Shown piece after piece: positions 32,755 to 42,266 of a stretch of 64,000 bases of DNA. The position numbers and the translations under genes are program-made. Every line of letters starts with the position of its first letter. The first letter of the stretch is position 1. Where the stretch lies: contig ML978157.1 of the NCBI GenBank assembly GCA_010015745.1, forward strand, positions 597,713 to 661,712, given 5' to 3'. Origin of the DNA: Setomelanomma holmii. Taxonomy: Eukaryota; Ascomycota; Dothideomycetes; Pleosporales; Phaeosphaeriaceae. Below the pieces are notes generated by a model that did no database searches, was not told the origin of the DNA, and worked only from the letters and a program-made list of their open reading frames with translations.

Positions 32755-33660
32755 TGAGCTCTCCCTACGACCACGAACTGCAGAAACGGTCGCAATATCC
32801 ATTGCATCCAATATGCCCGACGACGAGCGTACCGCAGCCGATGCTAAGGCGTCCACGTTTAAGTAAGTAAAGATTCTCAATGTTCGACGTTGATGCTAAC
32901 ATCGGTCGAGATGATCATTCGGTGAAGGAACCATCGTGGTTGAGATCGGCGCAGATCGCACCAAGTATCACGTGCACAAGGCTCTGATCAGCCGCCACTC
33001 GGAGTACTTCGAGAAGGCCCTTAAAGGATCCTGGAACGAAGCACAAGAAGGCGTCGTTTGGCTCGAAGATGTCGATGATTGTATCTGTAAGTTTTGTTTT
33101 CTCCCAAGGCTGTTGTGCGGTATATTTACCATTGTGTGGCAAAGGACGTAAGCGGCGGATATACCACTGACAGTGTTATAGTCAATCTCTTCCTTCATTG
33201 GCTGTATTCGCAGAGAATACCCATTGCCGAGAAAGACTGGCGACACATCCTGGAGCTCGACGAAATGTCCGACTGGAAACAAGATCGATTTGTAGCCCTG
33301 GTGAAAGCATATGAGTTCGGAGACCGCTTCCTGAGCTTGTCGTTCAGATGCCAGGTCAATAATGCTTTCGCCCAGGCCGTAAATGACTGCTATTTCGATG
33401 CGCCTACACATTACGAGTGCCTTTCGTATGCATTCGATCGCATCCCTTCGAACCGTCCGATTCTGCAACTACTGATAGACGACTTGTGTACTACCTGGTC
33501 TGAGCTGTATGATGAAGACGACACCAAGCTGCAAGCGTTTCGTAAGCTCCCACCTCAGGTCTTGTCTCGATCTTTCCTTCGCTTACAGGAGATGAGGATG
33601 AGGGATCTGGCTAGGACACAACGGAGGATTGGTGCTACTACGAGCACGATGCAGATTTGA
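32755..33660 (+). CDS. BTB/POZ-domain protein copy 3 (most intact)
   Basis: The BTB core is clear: TIVVEIGADRTKYHVHKAL, HSEYFEKALKGSWNEAQEG, then, after an intron of about 100 nt (GTAAGT...CTGACAGTGTTATAG), FNLFLHWLYSQRIP. The first exon is ambiguous. Starting at the ATG at 32755 (MSSPYDHELQ) and using GTAAGT...GTGAAG keeps frame. The ATG at 32813 (MPDDERTAADAKASTFK) looks more like a BTB-protein N terminus but does not splice in frame. Fungal BTB proteins of this kind are of unknown role; some are adaptors for CUL3 ligases. The stop at 33658-33660 truncates a conserved C-terminal stretch that is still readable in another frame to 33746 (DWCYYEHDADLKEACRKDH), so a small indel near 33611 is likely. 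Confidence 0.65.
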
Positions 33661-34049
33661 AGGAGGCATGCCGGAAAGACCACATGAAATTCGACGAGAA
33701 GCTCGAGTTCGTCACCTTTCCTTGGCGTAACATTTCAGCTGATTAGCATCTCATGCGCGAAAGTAGCTGGGACGGCTCTGGAAAGCGCTGGCTGCCACTT
33801 GGCAATAGGACCATGCGACACGTCTAGATGATAGTGTCCGGTTTACAATAAGCCAAGGACACTTCAGAATCTTAGATATGAGGTTGCAGAGTCGAGAGAC
33901 AGGCGACCAAGAAGAGAAAGTGGCCCTGAAAGACATACAACGATATTCAAGCCACTATACAGCTGCCAGGCCACTGTATTCGGTGCGGTTTAGTCTACCA
34001 TAAAAACATCCCCAGATAGCCCGACCGTCCTTGATCCGTGAACACAACA
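33661..34049. other. Intergenic, includes out-of-frame BTB3 tail
   Basis: The first about 85 nt still encode the conserved BTB3 C terminus in a shifted frame. The rest holds nothing recognised. Confidence 0.45.
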
Positions 34050-35636
34050 CTACTCACTCGCCTTCCCACCCCTAAACAATCTCTTGATGAAACTCTTCTT
34101 GATCTCCACCTTGTTCCCCACTACCTTCCTCGGCGCCTCATCCTTCGCATTCCTGTCCACCGATCCAGCTGGCCCCCGCTCTCTGCCCCTCCTCTCCTGC
34201 GCCCCCTCCCAAAACCCCCTATCCCTCTCCCTCTCCCCCACAACCTTGCCAAACCACTCCTCCCACTCCAGCTCATCCCATCCACATCTCGAGCTCCACT
34301 TCTCGCCCACAAGCCGCTCAAACGCCTCGACTTCCGTTTTCGCGCACGACGGACAGAGCGTCCGGAGCGGACTGAAGGTCGATTGTCGGGGAGTGTGGTA
34401 GAATGCGAAGAGGTGATTTGCAAAGGGGGAGTAGGGGTGTGAATGGCAGGATGCGCGTGTGCAATGGCGGGGCGTATATTGCCAATTCCATTCCGTGTCT
34501 TCGGAATTCCTGGCCCTGCCTGTATTGAATTTTGCAGTGCCAAGGATGATACGCTTTTGTCTCGCCACCAATTCTGTGTCCTGGGATTTTCGGTCCTGCT
34601 TGAACGACTCGAGAACCTCGTCGAATTCAGCTGCAATCTGGGGGAGCGTTTTGCGCCCAGCATTCTGGCGCAGACTTTCCCATTTGCGCTTCAATGTTGC
34701 ATTTGTGTCTTTCAGCTCCTTCGTTGCATGGTGATTGCAGTACCCGTGGAGTTTAGACCGTGAGTACGCTCCTTGTGAGAGGTAGTACGCGAGTGAATGC
34801 GAATAGTGTACTGTGCACCCATCGTGCAGACATGGGACGTAATGCTCCAGCAGATTATACTGGCCTGGCGGACTGTTCGTAGGTAGACTCTGCAACGCAG
34901 CGGGAGCAGATTGCACAGAAGAAACTGACGCGACAGATTGGAAGGACGATACGCGGTGTTCAAGTGCAACCGAAGGTGGAGTGAAGTCTGCAGGCAAAGG
35001 AACGCTGGACCATCTAGGGCGCGACCGCGATGATTGCACAGGTGCAGAGTAACGTTGGCCGACTCTGGTCCTCGTGTTCTGGACGTGTCCTGGGAGTGGT
35101 GTTGGCACGCCACGTGGTGGCAGTGTTGAGTAAGCTTGGGGGCCAGAGGATGATCTTGACGAGGCTGAGCCCGCGACCGATGATGCAGGTCGGTGTTGGT
35201 AGCGAAGCAGTGGATTTGGGAAGCCATTTCTTTTGCCCTGCTGTGTGGTGCTGGGCCCTGGTCTTGAATGCGATTCTGAATCGGCGAAGCGCACTGTAGC
35301 TGGTGATGATCTTCTGTTGATGTTCTCCATTTCACATGGTATGGACTTGAGATTGGACTTCATGGAAGACCGCTTCGGTCTGCTAGATGTGGAGGCAGAC
35401 GAGGCATTGGTTTCATAGCTGATGGAAGACCGAGTCGAGATAGGCGTAGTAGTGCCGCTGGAAGATTCGATGCTCGGATACTGCGCTTGAGAAGGCATAT
35501 CGTCGATGCTTGCACACGCGACCGCTGAGAACATATCGGAATCAGGAGGAGGCTGCATAGATGTAGCTTGCGACGCAATAAGATGAGTTGCAGGCTGCAT
35601 GACGTTGCCAATCTGGGACGGTGGTGTCTGAAACAT
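34050..35636 (-). CDS. Disordered protein with C-terminal Cys/His clusters, unknown
   Basis: A single 528-codon exon. Residues 1-260 are Ser/Pro/Thr-rich and disordered with many basic-Ser sites. Two Cys/His clusters follow. The first is about 275-310: YVPCLHDGCTVHYSH ... YCNHHATKEL. The second is about 400-445: HCTRASCHSHPYSPFANHLF ... LCPSCAKTE. The spacing suggests zinc binding, and the charged coiled segment between them may be structural. The C terminus is basic (KKSFIKRLFRGGK). I recognise no named domain. The opposite strand is open by composition only. Confidence 0.65.
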   Translation of the reverse strand: MFQTPPSQIGNVMQPATHLIASQATSMQPPPDSDMFSAVACASIDDMPSQAQYPSIESSSGTTTPISTRSSISYETNASSASTSSRPKRSSMKSNLKSIPCEMENINRRSSPATVRFADSESHSRPGPSTTQQGKRNGFPNPLLRYQHRPASSVAGSASSRSSSGPQAYSTLPPRGVPTPLPGHVQNTRTRVGQRYSAPVQSSRSRPRWSSVPLPADFTPPSVALEHRVSSFQSVASVSSVQSAPAALQSLPTNSPPGQYNLLEHYVPCLHDGCTVHYSHSLAYYLSQGAYSRSKLHGYCNHHATKELKDTNATLKRKWESLRQNAGRKTLPQIAAEFDEVLESFKQDRKSQDTELVARQKRIILGTAKFNTGRARNSEDTEWNWQYTPRHCTRASCHSHPYSPFANHLFAFYHTPRQSTFSPLRTLCPSCAKTEVEAFERLVGEKWSSRCGWDELEWEEWFGKVVGERERDRGFWEGAQERRGRERGPAGSVDRNAKDEAPRKVVGNKVEIKKSFIKRLFRGGKASE

Positions 35637-36499
35637 GACGTTCCGGGTTTGGCGAGGATGGTGCTAGAGGCTGTAGTACTCCTCCTTAGCAGATGGGAAT
35701 GCTGAAGAGTGAAGAGCACGTCCAGCAACTACAGCAATTGTCTAGATGTGCAGTGGTATAGGTCAATGTCCTAAAATAGGAACGGTAAAGTCCGACATGA
35801 GAGGAAGTGCGGGCCGTCACCAGGCTGCCAAGTCAGAATTGGCGCGAGCAATGCGACAGTTTCGAGGCCATGTCGACGACGACGAACCTGCTCTAATACC
35901 ACCAATCGTGGGTCGTTCAGCACGTTTGCAGGTCAGGCCACAGCCAGAGACACGGCATATTGGGGCCAGAGGATTACCACAGCCTCCGCCAAATGGTTCA
36001 GCTAGGCTCGTAAAGACTCGCGGCTACAGCCGCCACGCCGCAGTGCATGCCCAGATCAGAGCACGCCATTCGCTTACGAGACCTCTTGTTTCTCAAAAGC
36101 ACAACATTTGACCGGTCGTGCTCGGAAGCCTGGAAAAGGTTGACGTGAGAACGTACCAAAGGCCCTGAGCGCACTATTATGCGTTAGCACAATGTGTGGG
36201 GTCTAAAAGGAGTGGGCGCCAAGAAGCGCCCACGATTGGCGATTGTGTTGCGCAATCGGCTCCGCGACTTGCAAAAGGGAGGCAGTGTCTGAGAACGCGC
36301 AAACGAAACGTGAGGAGTACAGGACAGAGGAAAGGAGAAAGAAGGTGTGGCGGGCGTCGGTCTATTCAGTCTATTCGTGCGACGCATACATCGCGATCGC
36401 AAGGAAAATCTAGAGGTAAAACAAAACGAAGCATCTAGATGTGGAAACGCAATATGGTACAGGTGAGGTCTGTTCGGCGACCTGAGCGATGAACTGAGG
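35637..36499. other. Intergenic
   Basis: About 0.86 kb between the Cys/His-rich gene (5' side) and the 3' end of the CoA ligase gene. Nothing supported. Confidence 0.4.
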
Positions 36500-38153
36500 C
36501 TACAGCTTGGCTTGCGGCTGCTCTTTCTTGAGCATAGCTTCCGCAACGAGGCGTCTTTGAATCTTTCCTGTGGCAGTCTTGGGCCTGGAACGATGTCAGC
36601 CAACTTCGTAATGTGGTCCGTGGAGCGATGCACGTACATAATGTCTGTGAAGAAGATCTCCGAAATGTCAGCACATGTAAAAATTGGTGTGGGGTGGTTG
36701 GCTACAGACGTACCTTTCCGGGCATTTTGAACTTGGCGACTCGCGAGCTCAGCCAGTCCTTCAGCTGTCCAGCATTCAGGGTCTGGCCATCCTTGACGAC
36801 GATCGCGAGGCCAACATCTTGACCGTACATTTCATCTGAAATTGCAAAGCTCACAGCTTCAGACACTGCTGGGTTCTGCGCGATGACATTGTCAAGCTCA
36901 ATGGGGCTGATCTTTTCTCCTCCCTTATTGATCAACTCCTTGATCCTGCCTGTTATGATCACGTAGCCCTCCGCGTCTTTCTTGCCTTGGTCTCCCGTAC
37001 GGAAAAAGCCGTTCTTGGTGAAGGAGGACACGTTCGCGGAGGGGTTGTTCAGGTAACCCTTGGTGACATTCTCGCCGCGGATGCAGATCTCTCCTTCTTT
37101 TCCTTGAGACACCTCGTCACCAGCATCATCAAGAATCTTGACTTCCACACCTTGACCAAGACCAACGCTACCCGGCTTACGCTGGCCTGGAGGAAGTGGA
37201 TTACTCGTCATCTGATGCGCGGCCTCGGTCATGGCATAAGCCTCCAAGACCGGGGCGCCCAAGGCCTTCTCCAACTCATGGAACGTCTTCGGCGAGAGGG
37301 GAGACGAGCATGATCGAATGAAGCGAATCGCTGGTTTCGGAGAGGGTATGGGATTCTTCAGCAAGATCTGGTGGATGGTGGGTACCGCGGTGTACCAGTT
37401 GGCCTTGTGTTCCGCGAAGTCCTTCCAAAACACCGACGCGGAGAACTTGAGTGGGACGATGACTGATCCTCCGGACGCCAACGGTGCCAGGAACCCAGCC
37501 AACAGACCATGCACGTGGAAAAGAGGCATGACCAGCATTGTGCGATCCTCTGGCATCAGAGCGTACGTCCCTTGGATGTTCTGCATGGTGCGCAACAGGT
37601 TGCGATGCGTCAATGGCACAGCCTTCGGGCGTCCTGTGGTGCCAGACGTGTGGAGGACGAGTGCAACATCATCTGGCTGAGCAGACTCAAGTAAAGCACT
37701 CTTTCCTACCAGCTTGCCAGCCTCTTTGACATCCAGTACAACCTCTTTGCCATCATAATAACATTCTGCGATCGCTGCGTTGTATTTCCGCGCAGCTCTC
37801 ACAGCTGCTGCATCTTGCGCGAATGCGCCCTTTGGGACCAAGGCAATGGCTGAGCTAAGGTCATCGATGTAAAATTCGAACTCGCTCTGCTTGTATGCTG
37901 GGTTCAGTGGTGCTGCGATTGCGCGCTGCCATGACGCGGCGATAAAGGATACGATGAACTCGTAGGTATTCGGTAGGGCAATCGAGACAGCAGCTTGGGC
38001 AGTCACGCCAACTTTCGCCAATTGCTGCTGGAATGCCTTGACATCGGCGAAGAGCTTCTCGTAGGACACATGGAGGGCGGGGCTGCTAGGAACGATGACG
38101 GCGGTCGATGTTGAGGTTTTGGAAAAGGCGTCTGCCAAAGTGGTTGGTGACAT
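36500..38153 (-). CDS. PCS60: Peroxisomal AMP-forming acyl/oxalyl-CoA synthetase (Pcs60-like)
   Basis: Three exons: 36714-38153, a 20-nt microexon at 36638-36657, and 36500-36584. The product is 514 residues. It belongs to the ANL superfamily: LHTSGTTGRPKAVPLTH (167-183) is the P-loop, YAMTEAAHQM the adenylate motif, RTGDQG and GRIKELINKGGEKISP the hinge and A8 region. MPKTATGKIQRR contains the catalytic Lys and is created only when the microexon (IFFTDI) is spliced correctly. The terminal tripeptide AKL fits a type 1 peroxisomal targeting signal. The closest named relative is yeast Pcs60/Fat2, described as a peroxisomal oxalyl-CoA synthetase; plant AAE3 has the same reaction. The oxalate substrate is inferred from family resemblance. 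Confidence 0.92.
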
Positions 38154-38579
38154 GGTACCTAGGATACAGTATCTAAAGATAAGGGATGACTTGTACCTGT
38201 CGAGTCAGGATTGAGAACTTAAGAATTGCGGATGTAATGTATACGGACTGAAATGCTCAAATGCAACAATGAAATGTCTATTCGTCTATGATGCACACCT
38301 AGGCCAGCTGAGATGTGTCTGGAGAATTTGTTATTCTTTATCGGCCCATGCCATTCCCGTATCTCCAGCTAAGTACCATAGCGCATCGCAACATGACGCG
38401 ATTTCACTCGGTCCCTGCGTTGCACGTGAATCGCTAGCGCGTCGAGCATCGCTTTGAGCTTCACGGTTCACAAACTGGCTACACTTCACCTTCACCCTTT
38501 CTCGACGACACCACGCAACACACCACTCGCACTTGCATTATTTGGCGGCACTCCTCGTGCGCGCAGTATTGCTAACGCC
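38154..38579. other. Divergent intergenic region, PCS60 / G-patch gene
   Basis: 425 bp of shared upstream DNA. No specific element identified. Confidence 0.4.
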
Positions 38580-40249
38580 ATGACGTCCCAGAACTCACAG
38601 CAGGCGTCGAGCTTGCCTAACCCATATGGCCTGCCAAATCCATACGCACAGCGGGGCCTTCCGAATCCCTATGCGCAAGCTACTGTCGCCTCTGCTGCAC
38701 CTGTCAAGTTCACTGAAGAGCAGGCAAAGGCTGAACAGCAGAAGAAAGCACCTGGTATCTACTTGCTTTGTTCCACACGTTTAGATTCGGTCACGACTTA
38801 TGCGAAGGTGCAGCTTTTCACAACCCACATCAAATCAAGCGTCCGCAGGCGAAGAAGGCCGCTCCTACCGTTAAGAAGCCTCTTATGCCCACCATGGGTA
38901 CCAGCGCATCAGACTCGATACCGGCCACTAGCACTCCACAGCAACATGGCATCGACTACTATCGAAGTACCGTGGACGACGATGCCGCCATCTTGGAGGA
39001 GAGGAGGCAGCGCCAATATGAGGAGAGGCAGCGCAAGAAAGACATGAAGAAATTCCACAAGCAATTTGGCTACTGGAATCCCATGGCTCCTCATAAACCT
39101 GAGCGCTATTCAAATCTCAAAGCGTACAGGGCTAGTGGTGGCTACACACGAAAGAAGGAGGATTTCAATGCCTTTCTGCGACAAGCCGCGGCCCAGACTT
39201 CGAGACCTCGGCATGGCAGTGAAGAGTCTGGCGCGTCCCGCCCAGCTTCGTCATCAAGCTCACAGCCACCGACTTTAGCAGCCACCAAGCCCTCGTTCGC
39301 ACCGCCTGCCTCCTACGATCCTCCGATTGCGCCCGCACCTGCAGTCGACGAGTCGGGAGAAGACGCATATTCCCGCCGCATGCGTCTTGCACGACAGCAG
39401 CACGTTCCGTCACCTCCTCCTCCACCGCTGCCAAATGCGGAACCGCATGCAAATATACCGACTGCGGCCTTCACACAGACCCCTCCTCCACCACCACCGC
39501 CAGCCCCGTCCGCATCGTCAATATACTCTCGTGCTACCATCTCTGCACCTCTTGTTCGATACCACAATGCCACGATCTCAGCGCCACCAGTCCGCTTCGA
39601 GCGACCTGATGTACCCATGGACGATGCCGACGAGCCAGTGTATGAAGAGCGTCCCGCGAAACGACCCAAGATCAGCAAAGCAGAAGCAATGATGGCCAAG
39701 ATGGGCTACGTCAAGGGTCAAGGTCTGGGCAAGAACAATGACGGTGTAGTCACCCATCTCGAAGTGAAGATGCGAAAAGCAGCCAAGGGAGGTAGTTCAC
39801 TCGATGACGACGGCGCCAAAGTCAAGTCTCAACAAGTCTGGGATGTGCGTGGTGGCCATCGAACCCAAAGTAATGAGCCCGGCAAATTCGGTGAGGAGTC
39901 GACCGTTGTCGTCACGTGGGGATGCGTTGATGGCGTTGACTGGGACGAGAATGCTCAACGGAATGACGGCGGCATTCGTCAAGATATGGGCGAGGTGTTC
40001 AGTGCCAAGGTAAGTCGTCTCGACAACACTACGAGGCCACCAGCTAACCACATACAGTTCGGTCCCGTCCAACAGGTCCAAATTGACGAGTCCAACAAAG
40101 ACGGCGTGGTATACGTCAAATTCGAATCAGTAATGAGTGCTCTCAACGCCGTCAATCGGTTCGACGAAGGCTACGAGTTTCGCGGTCGCAAGATTCGCGC
40201 GAGGTACTATGATGAGCGCAAGTGGCATGCTGGGATATGGGATCATTGA
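38580..40249 (+). CDS. G-patch and RRM splicing factor (SPF45/RBM17-like)
   Basis: Three exons: 38580-38754, 38808-40009 and 40058-40249. The introns are 53 nt (phase 1) and 48 nt (phase 0, stop-free, so the frame reads through). The product is 522 residues. The N terminus has PNPYGLPNPYAQ repeats. A charged helix (EERRQRQYEERQRKKDMKK) and the motif YWNPMAPHKPERYSN follow. Pro-rich runs lie in the middle. The G-patch is KAEAMMAKMGYVKGQGLGKNNDG. The C-terminal RRM, of UHM type, runs from TWGCVDGVDWDENAQ through FGPVQQVQIDE and GVVYVKFESVMSALNAV to RGRKIRARYYDERKW. Known relatives act in 3' splice-site choice. The start is the ATG at 38580; the upstream frame begins only at TTG. Confidence 0.9.
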
Positions 40250-40900
40250 AGGCTGTAAGACTCATAGGTTGATGAGTCGTCAGGGGTGCATGACTCCTAT
40301 ACATTTCATGCACTGTATAATACATCGTGTTCGAGTGTATGACTAGATATGGAGGCATCATGCTCTGGGCAGTACCGAACAGCTTGGATTGTACCCTACC
40401 TTCACGATCTCGAGCGATGTACTCTGTCATGAACATCGCATACATGACCAATGTGCGCATGGCATCTGTGTTGAGTTGATCTGCATCGTGGTAAAACTCA
40501 TTTCTTCATCTCTCGTTTGAGCTATCCTTTATGTGTATTGCCTACACCTCCCCTCAAAGCCGGTGAGCGCTTTAGACAGCGCAATGTGAAATCAAACATA
40601 CATCGAAGATATGTACTTTAAGAACCATGTAGCTTGTGAACAGAGCAGTACCTATCAAAACTCTCCCACTCATGTGTCGTCACGGTATCCGCCTCCGCTA
40701 ATGCATGGGTATCGTTTACGTTTCCTTTCCATGTAAATGCAATCGCTTGCCTTTCCTTTCCTTCCGTGTAAATGCTGACAAAAACAAAACGCCATACATG
40801 GACATGCTACCGGAGCAACTAGCGCCAGTTGAAGCGCCTAGTCATCGTCTCGTCGTTAGTCTCGCCTCAGAGCTTGTTGGGGTAGCTCTTCGACAGCAAC
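40250..40900. other. Intergenic, convergent 3' ends
   Basis: About 0.65 kb between the G-patch gene and ANP1. Nothing recognised. Confidence 0.4.
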
Positions 40901-42266
40901 TCACACCATGTTGCCCTCTTTCTCTTGTGTGTCAATGTGCCAGACCACGTAGTTTGGCAGACCGTACACTCCATACCCTGCGCGCTTGGCCATCTTCGCA
41001 AAGCCTTCTGTCTCGGCTTGGTTCTCGAAAGCGTAGCAGGGGAAGTTGATGCCGGAGCGGTGGATGTCCGCTTTGACGATGATGTTGACACCGCCAATGC
41101 CGTCGAGAGGGATCTCTTTGTCTTTGTCGAGGCGCCAATTGCCCATCAGCGCCATGTATTTACGGTTCGTGGGGAATTGCTTGTAGCCCTCGGCGAGAAC
41201 GACGGACTTTTCAAGGGTTGCTGCAAGAGCGAGACCTTCTGGAGATTCTTGCCAGGAGTTGTAGTCGACTGCAAAAGTTAGTGTGCTGCTGGAAAGACTG
41301 ACCAGGGCAGTACTTACATCGTCCTTCGATGTCGACCATCTGGCCGTCGCGATTCTCATACCTGTGGAACCAGACGTTCGGGACGAGGACATCCCGGTCA
41401 TGCGCAACGAAGTCCTCAACGATTTGCGCCGGGCTGCCCACCATGTCGACGTCCCTCCAATACACCCAGCTGTGGTCCGGCTTCAAGGCTGTCGCGAGCA
41501 GGTAGTTCCTCGCCCTACCCATGGCTTTCCTCCTCGGGCCTTGTGCTTTGAAACTATGACGGTCTTCCACGCTTTGCTGGAAGCCTACACCGAAGTTCTT
41601 CTCCACAACCATAGTCGATCGGAAGGCAATAGTCGGGTTATTCTGCACTCTCTCGAGCTCTTTTGCTAGCATGGCCAAGGTATCGTCCCTCGTGTCGCCG
41701 ACCAGAAAGGCCAGATCAATGAGTTCGTGCGGGTAAGTCAACTCGGTGAGCAGATCAAAGTAGGTTGCGAGGTAGTTCGAGGCATCGCGAAGGGGTGTCA
41801 GGATGAGCACACGTTCCCTGTTCCGGACAGCATCAGGAGTAGACTCAATGCCGTCGAGGCTGACGTGCTCTATGTTGGTGGCATTGATCTCAACTGGCAT
41901 GTGGTGATTGAAAATCACAGGCGTATTCGAGGCTGACGTCCAATCGGCGGCTTCGTTCGCTGTCATTCTATTGGGGGGACTAGAGGGCCCGAAGCAGTAG
42001 AATCTAGTAAAGCAGTCAGCATGTTTCCAAGACAGACGAGGGATGAGCAGTATGGGAGATTCTTGCTTGAGAGGCGTCGTCGCTCACGATACATACCTCT
42101 GCACCTCTCCAGCGGCCGAGCCCATGGACTGCCAAATTAGTACAGCCGCTGTAATCAGCCCGCACAACAGCAAAATGCGTGGATTACGGATGGTATGCAA
42201 AAGCTGCCGCGATGGCGGTAGCCTAGATTTTGCAACCTTCCACGAGTATCCTTTGCTGATCAACAT
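40901..42266 (-). CDS. ANP1: Anp1/Mnn9/Van1-family Golgi alpha-1,6-mannosyltransferase subunit
   Basis: Three exons: 42097-42266, 41318-42003 and 40901-41268. The introns are 93 nt (GTATGT...CTGACTGCTTTACTAG) and 49 nt (GTAAGT...CACTAACTTTTGCAG). The product is 407 residues. It is a type II Golgi protein: a short basic N terminus, then a signal anchor (ILLLCGLITAAVLIW). The catalytic domain contains VLILTPLRDASNYLATYFDLL, LIDLAFLVGDTRDDT and YWRDVDMVG (DxD-type metal site). It ends GGVNIIVKADIHRSGINFPCYAFENQAETEGFAKMAKR-type conserved sequence. It works in the mannan polymerase II complex on N-glycan outer chains. Its strongest resemblance is to the Anp1 branch; Mnn9 cannot be excluded without a tree. 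Confidence 0.92.
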
